64,000 nucleotides of DNA, taken from assembly GCF_026248825.1 (NCBI RefSeq), contig NZ_CP110973.1:3057001-3121000 (forward strand), in the 5' to 3' direction. The notes beneath the pieces are model-generated. The model searched no databases. It saw only the letters and a program-made list of their open reading frames with translations, and was not told the origin of the DNA. Shown in pieces: positions 7,978-15,660 of the stretch. The DNA comes from Larkinella insperata. GTDB lineage: Bacteria; Bacteroidota; Bacteroidia; Cytophagales; Spirosomataceae. Every line of letters begins with the position of its first letter. The stretch's first letter is position 1. The position numbers and the translations under genes were made by a program.

Positions 7978-8337
7978 TCAGCGAACAATTCGCAGCTTTT
8001 GCAATTTGACGGGAATACCCGCCAGCCGGACGGTTGGCGGAGGCATAAACTCGTCGGCATCGAAAACAACTCTTGTCCCGGTTTTCCGGGCCTGCTCGGG
8101 CAGGTTGCAGGCGAAATAGCGCGTAGTTTCGTCCGCCCGAATATAAACCCAGCTGCTGGTTTGCGATTGATCCGCTTCGTTCACGACGATGCCCGACACT
8201 TCGTGCAGGTCTGTCGCTTTTTTCCATCCCGTGTAAGAGCGACAGTCGGCGCTGACCGGAACCTCCTGTTCCGAGGGCGTTTTCTGGCAGGTGGCCATTA
8301 ATAGGGGCAGACTCAATACTAGCAGTAGCGTCTTCAT
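7978..8337 (-). CDS. small hypothetical lipoprotein
   Basis: 119 residues from the ATG at 8337, preferred over an upstream start at 8409 because it begins directly with a lipoprotein signal: MKTLLLVLSLPLLMATC, with Cys at 17. The mature part has 'SADCRSYTGWKKA' and 'RYFACNLPEQ', giving a possible disulfide, and ends in a short basic tail. No family recognised. It is convergent with the thioredoxin-like gene and lies downstream of icd, separated from it by a terminator. Its signal peptide is similar to that of the lipoprotein inserted in the nuo operon; the mature parts are not obviously related. Confidence 0.65.
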   Translation of the reverse strand: MKTLLLVLSLPLLMATCQKTPSEQEVPVSADCRSYTGWKKATDLHEVSGIVVNEADQSQTSSWVYIRADETTRYFACNLPEQARKTGTRVVFDADEFMPPPTVRLAGIPVKLQKLRIVR

Positions 8338-8414
8338 GACGATAACGGTTTTAGGAATAAGACGCTCGAAAACGGGAAAAGGTTGGAGCCGTGCCAACAC
8401 TGTTTTCAAGAAAA

Positions 8415-8442
8415 GACCCGCACAGTTTTAGCTGTGCGGGTC
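8415..8442 (-). terminator. Rho-independent terminator of icd
   Basis: GACCCGCACAG (8415-8425) pairs with CTGTGCGGGTC (8432-8442), an 11-bp perfect stem with a 6-base loop. Read on the minus strand it is followed by TTTTC, so it terminates transcription coming from icd. Confidence 0.8.
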
Positions 8443-8467
8443 CGAAATAAAATAGGAAACGCGAAAA

Positions 8468-9688
8468 TTAACCCAGTTTCACTTTCAGATTCTGATCCAG
8501 TGCTTCCAGGAAGTCTTCGGTGTTGAGGTAATGCTCACCGGCCGTCAGTTTGGTGCCTGCGGGGAACGCCGACAACGCCAGATCCTTCGTCATTTTGCCG
8601 CTCTCCACCGTTTCGATACAAACGGCTTCCAGCGCTTCGCAGAAGTCGATCAGGGGTTGGTTGCCGTCCAGTTTACCCCGGAACGCCAGACCGCGTGTCC
8701 AGGCAAAGATTGAGGCAATCGGGTTGGTAGAAGTCGGGTTGCCTTTCTGGTGCTCGCGGTAGTGGCGCGTTACCGTACCGTGGGCCGCTTCGGCTTCCAT
8801 CGTTTTGCCGTCGGGCGTCACCAGTACAGATGTCATCAAACCGAGTGAACCAAAGCCCTGCGCAACGGTGTCCGACTGAACGTCACCGTCGTAGTTTTTA
8901 CACGCCCAGACAAAGTTACCTTCCCATTTCAGGGCCGAGGCTACCATGTCGTCGATCAGGCGGTGTTCGTAGTGAACGCCTTTCGCCTTGAACTCGTTTT
9001 CGTAAATCTCCTGGAAAATATCCTTGAAACGACCGTCGTATTTCTTCAGGATCGTGTTTTTGGTCGAAAGGTACAGCGGCCAGCCTTTTTGCAGCGCCAT
9101 GTTGAAACAAGCCTGCGCGAATCCGCGGATCGACTCGTCAACGTTGTACATACCCATAGCCACACCCGCACCTTTGAACTGGTAGACTTCAAATTCCTGA
9201 ACGGTTCCGTCTTCGCCTTCGAACTTCATCGTCAGCTTCCCTTTGCCGGGTACAACGAAATCCGTGGCGCGGTACTGGTCACCAAACGCGTGACGACCTA
9301 CGATGATCGGGGCCGACCAGTTGGTTACCAGGCGCGGAACGTTGTTGATAACAATCGGCTCGCGGAAAACCGTACCGTCCAGAATGTTCCGGATGGTACC
9401 GTTCGGCGATTTCCACATTTGTTTCAGATTGAATTCTTTAACGCGGTCTTCGTCGGGGGTAATGGTAGCGCACTTGATTCCAACACCGTATTCTTTGATG
9501 GCGTTGGCTGCGTCGATGGTCACCTGGTCATTGGTTTCGTCGCGGTATTCGACGCCCAGGTCGTAATATTTAATGTCAACGTCGATGTAAGGGAGGATCA
9601 GCTTGTCTTTGATAAACTTCCAGATAATGCGGGTCATTTCGTCGCCATCCAGTTCGACCACCGGATTAGCTACTTTAATTTTCTCCAT
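8468..9688 (-). CDS. icd: NADP-dependent isocitrate dehydrogenase (eukaryotic-type homodimer)
   Basis: 406 residues, close in length to eukaryotic cytosolic IDH and unlike the E. coli enzyme. The substrate-binding 'KSPNGTIRN', 'NVPRLVTNW', the metal-binding 'DDMVASALKWEG' and the coenzyme loop 'AAHGTVTRHYREHQKG' are present; the Arg-His in that loop is the NADP-specific pair. It catalyses oxidative decarboxylation of isocitrate to 2-oxoglutarate in the TCA cycle with production of NADPH. It is transcribed alone: a -7 element lies 43 bp upstream and a strong terminator directly downstream. Confidence 0.96.
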   Translation of the reverse strand: MEKIKVANPVVELDGDEMTRIIWKFIKDKLILPYIDVDIKYYDLGVEYRDETNDQVTIDAANAIKEYGVGIKCATITPDEDRVKEFNLKQMWKSPNGTIRNILDGTVFREPIVINNVPRLVTNWSAPIIVGRHAFGDQYRATDFVVPGKGKLTMKFEGEDGTVQEFEVYQFKGAGVAMGMYNVDESIRGFAQACFNMALQKGWPLYLSTKNTILKKYDGRFKDIFQEIYENEFKAKGVHYEHRLIDDMVASALKWEGNFVWACKNYDGDVQSDTVAQGFGSLGLMTSVLVTPDGKTMEAEAAHGTVTRHYREHQKGNPTSTNPIASIFAWTRGLAFRGKLDGNQPLIDFCEALEAVCIETVESGKMTKDLALSAFPAGTKLTAGEHYLNTEDFLEALDQNLKVKLG

Positions 9689-9730
9689 TTGTTAGATGTC
9701 AATCAGTGAAACGATACAGGAAATCAGCCG

Positions 9731-9738
9731 CAAAGGTA
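9731..9738 (-). promoter_or_regulatory. -7 promoter element of icd
   Basis: CAAAGGTA on the plus strand reads TACCTTTG on the minus strand, a full TAnnTTTG match 43 bases upstream of the icd ATG. A TTTC lies 19 bases further upstream in the -33 position. Confidence 0.5.
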
Positions 9739-9970
9739 ACAATTCTGGCCGTAACGGGAAATGAAAGTTAACAAACCGGTCCGTGGGTGGATGGGGCCTC
9801 AAACCGTATATTTAAATAGGCTCCGGGCTGATTGTCAAATAAAATTGGGCTGGTTCTGTGGAAAACTTTACAAAAATTATTTTGTGCTGCTGGCAATTCC
9901 CGCTTTGCTGCGGGCTTTACCAAAACACTAAAGTTGCCTGATCGGCTGGACTGGCTCCGTCGGCACTGAT

Positions 9971-10140
9971 CTCCAGATAACCCCGTACGTGGGGCGGGGC
10001 CACCAAGGACGCGCTAGATAAAGGACACCCCCACCCTGGCGATGGCACGTCAGCCTCGCTGGGGTGGGGGTGTTACTGGACACCTGTGCTAATGCCCCGG
10101 GTGCAGCCCGGAGTTATCCAGAGTCAAGCCTTACAGGCTT
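9971..10140. repeat. compound inverted repeat in the kbl-icd intergenic region
   Basis: The 456-base gap between icd and kbl holds no gene but a folded element. Outer arms: CTCCAGATAACCCCG (9971-9985) against CGGAGTTATCCAGAG (10109-10123), 12 of 15 complementary. Inside are CCCC-gtacgt-GGGG (9981-9994), a central perfect 12-bp stem ACACCCCCACCC (10025-10036) / GGGTGGGGGTGT (10062-10073), and CCGGG/CCCGG (10097-10111). A further small hairpin AAGCCT/AGGCTT (10126-10140) lies just after the kbl stop on the minus strand and may end the tdh-kbl transcript. The overall cloverleaf-like layout suggests a dispersed intergenic repeat (REP/MITE-like) rather than a simple terminator. Confidence 0.6.
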
Positions 10141-10144
10141 AGCT

Positions 10145-11353
10145 TTAGAGGGCTGTGGTGACGGCGGGGGAGATGACGCCTAACTCACGGCCGATTTTGG
10201 TGAAGGCGGCAACGGCTTTTTCGAGGTGTTCCGGCTCGTGACCCGCCGAAATCTGCACCCGAATCCGGGCCTTGCCCTTTGGCACCACCGGGTAAAAGAA
10301 GCCGATGACGTAAATGCCTTCTTCCAGCAGCCGGGTCGCAAACTCCTGGGCCAGCGGGGCGTCGTACAGCATGATGGGCACAATTGGGTGCTCGCCGGGC
10401 AGAATGTCGAAACCGGCGGCCGTCATGGCTTCCCGGAAATACCGCGTGTTGGCTTCCAGCTTGTCACGCAGTTCGGTGGAGGATTCCAGAATTTCCAGCA
10501 CTTTCAGCGACGCGCCGACAATCGCCGGAGCCAGCGTATTCGAGAACAGGTACGGCCGGGAGCGCTGGCGCAGCAACTCCACAATCTCCTTCCGGGCCGC
10601 CGTAAAGCCGCCCGACGCCCCACCGAGCGCCTTGCCGTAGGTGCCGGTAATGATATCAATCCGACCGAACACGTTCCGGTATTCCGGCGTTCCGCGGCCG
10701 GTTTTACCCAGAAAACCGCTGGCGTGGCATTCGTCCACCATCACCATCGCACCGTACTGGTCGGCCAGATCGCAGATTTTGTCGAGCTGGGCAATGGTGC
10801 CGTCCATTGAAAAAGCGCCGTCGGTTACGATCAGTTTCCGGCGACTGCCCGCTGCCGCCTGCAACTGGGCTTCCAGATCGGCCATGTCGTTGTGTTTGTA
10901 CCGGAACCGCTTGGCTTTGCACAACCGAATGCCGTCAATGATCGACGCGTGGTTCAGTTCATCCGAAATAATGGCGTCTTCCTCGTTCAGCAGCGGTTCG
11001 AAAACCCCGCCGTTGGCGTCGAACGCGGCTGCGTACAGGATGCAGTCTTCGGCCCCGACAAACTCGGCGGTTTTGCGTTCGAGTTCTTTATGAATATCCT
11101 GGGTACCGCAGATGAACCGCACCGACGACATCCCGAAACCGTGGGTGTCGAGCGTTTCGTGCGCGGCTTTAATCACGGCTGGATGCGACGACAAACCGAG
11201 GTAGTTGTTGGCGCAGAAGTTCAGGACTTCCCGGCCACCGTGAACGGCAATCACCGACGATTGGGGAGAAACAATAATCCGTTCGGATTTATACAAACCG
11301 GCTTCCCGGATAGAATCGAGTTCCTGCTGAAGATCTTTTTGAATACCGTACAT
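10145..11353 (-). CDS. kbl: glycine C-acetyltransferase (2-amino-3-ketobutyrate CoA ligase)
   Basis: 402-residue PLP enzyme of the alpha-oxoamine synthase family. Visible landmarks: 'NFCANNYLGLSSHP' near the N-terminus, 'DECHASGFLGKTGRGTPE' with the PLP-stacking His, and the Schiff-base lysine in 'GTYGKALGGASGGF' near residue 240. It cleaves 2-amino-3-oxobutyrate with CoA to glycine and acetyl-CoA, the second step of threonine breakdown. The first step is encoded by the gene 4 bp upstream (SDR-type threonine dehydrogenase), which together with sequence motifs separates it from the related serine palmitoyltransferase and AONS. Confidence 0.94.
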   Translation of the reverse strand: MYGIQKDLQQELDSIREAGLYKSERIIVSPQSSVIAVHGGREVLNFCANNYLGLSSHPAVIKAAHETLDTHGFGMSSVRFICGTQDIHKELERKTAEFVGAEDCILYAAAFDANGGVFEPLLNEEDAIISDELNHASIIDGIRLCKAKRFRYKHNDMADLEAQLQAAAGSRRKLIVTDGAFSMDGTIAQLDKICDLADQYGAMVMVDECHASGFLGKTGRGTPEYRNVFGRIDIITGTYGKALGGASGGFTAARKEIVELLRQRSRPYLFSNTLAPAIVGASLKVLEILESSTELRDKLEANTRYFREAMTAAGFDILPGEHPIVPIMLYDAPLAQEFATRLLEEGIYVIGFFYPVVPKGKARIRVQISAGHEPEHLEKAVAAFTKIGRELGVISPAVTTAL

Positions 11354-11357
11354 ACCG

Positions 11358-12320
11358 TTAAAAAGTTGGAATGGAAGGTTGATAAACGTTCGTAAGCTGG
11401 GTAATCATTTCCTGCGTCATGCGGGGCAGGTCGTAGGCCGGTTGCCAGCCCCAGTCGTGCCGGGCCACCGTGTCGTCGATGGTTTTGGGCCACGAATCGG
11501 CAATGTCCTGTCGGAAGTCCGGCGCGTAGCGGGTCGTGAAATCCGGGAAATACGCTTGAATCGAAGCCGTCAGTTCGGCCGGGGTGAAGCTCATGCCCGC
11601 CAGGTTGTAGGAGGTTCGCACGCTGATCCGGTTTTCGGGCGCTTCCATCAATTCGAGGGTGGCCCGTAGCGCGTCGTCCATGTACATCATCGGCAGCAGG
11701 GTGTCGTCGGCCAGAAAACACTCGAACGGCTGCCCCTGAACGGCCGCGTGATAAATGGCGACGGCGTAGTCAGTGGTGCCGCCCCCCGGCATGGACTGGT
11801 AGCTGATCAGTCCCGGATAGCGCAGTGAGCGCACATCCAGCCCGTAGCGCTTGTGGTAATAGAGCGACCAGTTTTCGGCGGCCACCTTACTGATGCCGTA
11901 AACCGTAGCCGGGTCGAGCGAAGCCGTTTGCGGGGTTTCAAACTTGGGGGCGTGTTCGCCGAAAGCCGCAATCGAACTCGGGACAAACAGCTTCCGGACC
12001 TGGTGGATGCGGGCCACTTCCAGCACGTTGAGCAGCGTCTGCATGTTCAGGTTCCAGGCACCGAGCGGGTCGGTTTCGCCCTTGGCCGACAGCACGGCCG
12101 CCAGGTGATAAATCTGGGTTACCCGGTACCGCTGCACCAGCTCGGCCAGCGCATCGGCTTTCGTGGCATCCAGTAACTCAAAAATTCCAGCCTTCTGAGC
12201 GGGCTGACGCAGGTCTGCGCCAATCACCGAATCGGGCCCGTAAAGGGCCTGAAGCCGGGGGAGAAGTGCTGTTCCGATCTGGCCGTTGGCCCCGATCACC
12301 AAAATGGTTTCGCGCTTCAT
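11358..12320 (-). CDS. tdh: L-threonine 3-dehydrogenase, short-chain (epimerase-like) type
   Basis: 320 residues, extended SDR fold. NAD-binding 'VIGANGQIGTALLPRL' is at the N-terminus, the catalytic Tyr-Lys pair in 'YGISKVAAENW' near residue 143, and 'VPSSIAAFG' supplies the catalytic Ser/Thr region. It resembles the GalE-like threonine dehydrogenases described from Cytophaga/Flavobacterium and animals, not the zinc-dependent E. coli enzyme. It oxidises threonine to 2-amino-3-oxobutyrate, which Kbl then cleaves. The 4-bp gap to kbl makes an operon. A -7 element and two palindromes lie in the space shared with a divergent Lrp-type regulator. Confidence 0.9.
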   Translation of the reverse strand: MKRETILVIGANGQIGTALLPRLQALYGPDSVIGADLRQPAQKAGIFELLDATKADALAELVQRYRVTQIYHLAAVLSAKGETDPLGAWNLNMQTLLNVLEVARIHQVRKLFVPSSIAAFGEHAPKFETPQTASLDPATVYGISKVAAENWSLYYHKRYGLDVRSLRYPGLISYQSMPGGGTTDYAVAIYHAAVQGQPFECFLADDTLLPMMYMDDALRATLELMEAPENRISVRTSYNLAGMSFTPAELTASIQAYFPDFTTRYAPDFRQDIADSWPKTIDDTVARHDWGWQPAYDLPRMTQEMITQLTNVYQPSIPTF

Positions 12321-12377
12321 TTTTTAGCCGGTTGAAGTGTAAGCTTAACAACGCTGAGGTAGAGTTGTCTTGTGGTG

Positions 12378-12385
12378 CAAAGTTA
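12378..12385 (-). promoter_or_regulatory. -7 promoter element of the tdh-kbl operon
   Basis: CAAAGTTA on the plus strand reads TAACTTTG on the minus strand, a full TAnnTTTG match 58 bases upstream of the tdh ATG. No clear -33 element. Confidence 0.5.
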
Positions 12386-12443
12386 CTTATGCCGACTATT
12401 TTTGGATAATTATAGAATAAATCCGTTAATATTGTTGAAAACG

Positions 12444-12483
12444 ATTTTATTCGTAGATAAAATTACTATCCAGGAATATCCTG
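12444..12483. promoter_or_regulatory. two palindromes in the tdh/lrp intergenic region, candidate Lrp operators
   Basis: ATTTTAT (12444-12450) and ATAAAAT (12457-12463) form a 7-bp inverted repeat with a 6-base spacer. CAGGA-ata-TCCTG at 12471-12483 forms a second, 28 bases before the lrp ATG. The region is AT-rich, as Lrp/AsnC operators usually are. Binding is inferred from position only. Confidence 0.4.
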
Positions 12484-12510
12484 ATAATTAGCAGTAGAAA
12501 AATTTTCGGC

Positions 12511-12975
12511 ATGGAACAACTCGATGAGATTGACAAGAAATTACTGCGGCTTTTGCAGGAAGATGCCAAGCTGACCACGAAAGAATTGGCCGCTCAGCTC
12601 GGCCTGACGCTTTCGCCGGTTTACGAACGAATCAAACGGCTGGAAAACCTGGGATTTATCAAACAGTACGTGGCGGTTCTGGACAAAAATCTGCTGGGAC
12701 AACCCATCACGGCTTTCTGCCAGGTGTCCATGCGGTACCACGACAAAGCGTTTATCGACAAGTTTGAGGAAGAAATTAAGAAGCTGGAAGAAGTGCAGGA
12801 GTGTTACCACATGGCCGGTCAGGTCGACTTCCTGTTAAAAATTCACGTCAGCAGCCTGGACGGGTACCACAACTTTGTAAAGTACAAACTGTCGGAGATT
12901 GAAAACATTGGCGTCCTGAACAGCACGTTCGTTCTAAAAGAGATCAAGCACAACCTGGGGTACGTCGTTCATTGA
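12511..12975 (+). CDS. Lrp/AsnC family transcriptional regulator
   Basis: 154 residues. N-terminal winged helix-turn-helix (about 5-60: 'LDEIDKKLLRLLQEDAKLT', 'LGLTLSPVYERIKRLENLG') and C-terminal RAM/ligand domain (about 70-150: 'VQECYHMAGQVDFLLKIHV'). Proteins of this family form octamers and respond to amino acids. It is divergent from tdh-kbl, so it probably controls threonine/glycine catabolism and its own expression; this is inference from context. Its last 7 bases overlap the end of the convergent TRIC channel gene. Confidence 0.92.
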   Translation: MEQLDEIDKKLLRLLQEDAKLTTKELAAQLGLTLSPVYERIKRLENLGFIKQYVAVLDKNLLGQPITAFCQVSMRYHDKAFIDKFEEEIKKLEEVQECYHMAGQVDFLLKIHVSSLDGYHNFVKYKLSEIENIGVLNSTFVLKEIKHNLGYVVH

Positions 12976-13586
12976 TTGCCGATGCGCGGCAAGGTCCAGC
13001 CGTAGCGAATGGCAAACAGGCGGATGAGGGTAATGCTGGCGGCTGAAATCAGAAAGTTCAAATTGGGGTCAATCGCCAGTTCTTTGCCCAGAACGTACAG
13101 CAGCGCACCAACCAGACAAGCCGTAGCGTAAACGTGTTTTTCGAAGATCAGCGGAATGTCATTCACTAGGGTGTCGCGCAGTACACCGCCAAACAGGGCC
13201 GACATGACACCCAGCAAAACCGCAGCCCAGTTGTTGACGTTCAGGCTCAGCGCTTTTTGTAAACCAAAAATGGTGTAAATACCGATACCGAGCGTATCAA
13301 AAAAAAGCAGGGGCCGCCGAAGCTGACCAAACCACCAGCGCCGTCCGGCAATGGCGATGCCCACACCAAGCATGATTACAATGATGTAATTAGGGTCCCG
13401 AATCCAGAAAATCGGGTGAGCGCCCATGATGATATCACGGGTGGTTCCGCCACCGACCGCCGTTAAAAAGCCGATGAAAGAAATACCAAACAGATCGTGG
13501 TACATTCGTTTCCCCAGGGCGGAAAGCGCCCCCGAAATGGCGAAAATGGCCGTGCCGATTAAGTCGAGTAAATACCAATTGCTCAT
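12969..13586 (-). CDS. trimeric intracellular cation (TRIC/UPF0126) family membrane protein
   Basis: 205 residues from the ATG at 13586; a GTG at 13610 would add eight residues without a better start context. Two glycine-rich repeats typical of UPF0126: 'DLIGTAIFAISGALSALGKR' with 'AVGGGTTRDIIMG', and 'DTLGIGIYTIFGLQKAL' with 'LFGGVLRDTLVND'. About seven membrane helices. Bacterial TRIC proteins are reported to be homotrimeric potassium-selective channels; older annotations suggest a glycine transporter (YicG/GlyT-like). Sitting next to threonine-to-glycine genes makes the glycine link interesting, but the gene is convergent with lrp and not in that operon. Confidence 0.88.
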   Translation of the reverse strand: MSNWYLLDLIGTAIFAISGALSALGKRMYHDLFGISFIGFLTAVGGGTTRDIIMGAHPIFWIRDPNYIIVIMLGVGIAIAGRRWWFGQLRRPLLFFDTLGIGIYTIFGLQKALSLNVNNWAAVLLGVMSALFGGVLRDTLVNDIPLIFEKHVYATACLVGALLYVLGKELAIDPNLNFLISAASITLIRLFAIRYGWTLPRIGNQ

Positions 13587-13661
13587 GCGCCAAAGGAAAC
13601 ACTTTTTCACGATTTTAGACGAAATTTGTCTAGTTTCGTGGATTCCCGACCGCTGCCTGCC

Positions 13662-14846
13662 ATGCCCCGACTCCTGTTTAAAACCATCCGTTTTCTGGTC
13701 ATTCTGCTGGCGTTAGCTGGTGAAATGGGGTTAACAAAAACCGCTACTGAGGAAACAACGGTTTTCCAAAAGGGAGAAGGTGGGTACCAATGTTACCGGA
13801 TTCCGGCGATTGTGAAAGCCCCCAACGGTAATCTGCTGGCCTTTGCTGAAGGACGAAAAACGGGCTGCAACGATTTTGGCGACATTGATCTGGTCATGCG
13901 CATCAGCACGGACAACGGCCGGACCTGGGGAGCACTTCGGGTTGTAGCCGATAACGGCGCCTTGCTGGCCGGCAACCCCGCGCCGGTTTTTGACCTCACC
14001 GACCGGAGGTTTGCCCAAGGACGCCTTTTTCTACTCTACAACACCAGCACGGTTTCGGAAAATGACATTCGGAAGGGCCTGGGCATTCGGGAGGTTTGGT
14101 CTAAAACCAGCACCGACAACGGGCAAACGTGGTCGGTGCCCGTCAACACGACGGAGCAGGTAAACCGCCCGAATCTTCCCGATGTGAATCCGGCCTACCG
14201 GTTTCCGGAAGACTGGCGGTGGTACGCCAACACGCCGGGCCACGCGCTGCAAATCCGGAGAGGTCGCTATAAAGGCCGGATTTTTGTAGCCGCCAACCAC
14301 ACCGCCGGACCGCTTCAGCCGCAATTTCGCGAGGGCCGGGCGCACGGTTTTTTCTCCGACGACCACGGTAAAACTTGGAAGCTGGCCCCGGATGTTGCCT
14401 ACCTCGGCAGCAATGAAAGCACAGCCGCCGAAACTTCAGACGGTCATGTATTGATGAACAGCCGCAACCAGTCCGGTGACGTGAAAAATCGCTTGTTGTC
14501 GCTTTCAAAAACGGGCGGGGAAACTTGGGAGCCGGTGCGGGTGGCGCAGGATTTGCCCGATCCGGTTTGCCAGGGAAGCATGATCGATTACCAACCCCGC
14601 CGGGGCAAACACGTCCTGTTGTTTTCCAATCCGAACAGCCAGACGGGCCGCGAAAACCTGACCATCCGGGTCAGCACCGACGATGGCCGGAACTGGTCGG
14701 CGGGCAAGACCGTTTACAGCGGACCGGCTGCTTACTCCGATCTGGTGATTCAGCAGGACCGTCGCATCGGCGTGCTGTACGAGAAAGACAAGTACGCCCG
14801 GATCGTTTATCAATCTTTTGCCGACGACTGGTTGTTGCAAGAGTAA
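13662..14846 (+). CDS. secreted exo-alpha-sialidase (GH33-like, BNR repeats)
   Basis: 394 residues from the ATG at 13662, chosen over an upstream TTG because it directly begins a signal peptide (MPRLLFKTIRFLVILLALAG). 'YRIPAIV' is the RIP/YRIP motif carrying an active-site arginine. At least four Asp boxes follow: 'STDNGRTW', 'STDNGQTW', 'SDDHGKTW' and 'STDDGRNW', as expected for a six-bladed sialidase propeller. It would remove terminal sialic acids from glycoconjugates outside the cytoplasm. A second sialidase-domain protein and a possible uptake/aldolase set lie 2-8 kb downstream on the other strand. Confidence 0.88.
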   Translation: MPRLLFKTIRFLVILLALAGEMGLTKTATEETTVFQKGEGGYQCYRIPAIVKAPNGNLLAFAEGRKTGCNDFGDIDLVMRISTDNGRTWGALRVVADNGALLAGNPAPVFDLTDRRFAQGRLFLLYNTSTVSENDIRKGLGIREVWSKTSTDNGQTWSVPVNTTEQVNRPNLPDVNPAYRFPEDWRWYANTPGHALQIRRGRYKGRIFVAANHTAGPLQPQFREGRAHGFFSDDHGKTWKLAPDVAYLGSNESTAAETSDGHVLMNSRNQSGDVKNRLLSLSKTGGETWEPVRVAQDLPDPVCQGSMIDYQPRRGKHVLLFSNPNSQTGRENLTIRVSTDDGRNWSAGKTVYSGPAAYSDLVIQQDRRIGVLYEKDKYARIVYQSFADDWLLQE

Positions 14847-14898
14847 AAAGCCGTAAAAGAATTACTTTTAGGTCTGATAAATCCACAGCCAAATTCCC

Positions 14899-15636
14899 AT
14901 GAAAAAGCTTTTCTACGTCTGCCTGGCCGTACTGGCCTTTTCCTGCAAAAAGAACGAGCCGGAATTTGTCTTGCTTACGTATGAAGACTGGTATGTTTTT
15001 CAGTCACCAACTGACCGGCCCATCCAGGGCGTTTGGGGTGATATTGACAAAACGCTTTTGATTTCGACCGGCATCGCCGTCTACCGCTCTGTCGACCGGG
15101 GAACGACCTGGCAGGCGGTTATTCCGCACTCTAGCAACGGTATTTTCGGGATCACGAAGCAAAAGGATACGCTGTTTGCCATGACGGGCTTGAACAACCG
15201 GGGATTTGGGTCAACCTATCGTCAGGCATTGGCGAATCCCAGTCAGTACAGCGTTGACGATGGCCAGACCTGGTAGCAATACAAACGGTACAACCCCACG
15301 CTAGATTACGACCGCCTTTCGGAAGCCGAAAAGCGTCGCTTTTTTATTAATCCGGTTACAACCGCAGAGGGAAATTCCTACATCATCAACGTGGTTTATC
15401 TGGACGATTCCACCCAGGCAAGCCGCCGATACGAAACACCGGGCGTGGTAACGTCAGCGGGTCGGCGGATCGACTTGCCGCAGCTTCACCAGTTGAACAG
15501 TCTCTACCTCGACGCCAGCGAACGGCTTTACCTGTCCGGCACGGATGCGGTGTGTGAGCGTGACCCTAATTTTGCGTTCTGCAACAGCAAGGAAGGACGG
15601 GGTATGGTCTACGTGTCTAAAAAGCCCCGGCCCTGA
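14899..15636 (+). pseudogene. lipoprotein gene with BNR-like repeats interrupted by one in-frame TAG
   Basis: The frame opened by ATG 14899 (MKKLFYVCLAVLAFSCKK, a lipoprotein signal with Cys at 16) runs to a TAG at 15274-15276. It then continues in the same frame, with no other stop, to TGA at 15634-15636, giving 245 codons in all. The codon before the stop ends an Asp-box-like 'SVDDGQTW', and the sequence after it continues 'QYKRYNPTLDYDRLSEAEK', clearly protein-like. The N-terminal half also has 'SVDRGTTW'. So a propeller-type surface lipoprotein has been cut by a single nonsense change, or the base is a sequencing error, or the stop is read through. The upstream neighbour is a sialidase with the same kind of repeat. 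Confidence 0.75.
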
Positions 15637-15660
15637 TGAGTAAACCTACCGGAAAGCCGT

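Noticed and set aside
8338..8409. Longer N-terminus for the lipoprotein at 7978-8337
   Set aside because: It would bury a clean lipoprotein signal peptide 24 residues inside the protein.
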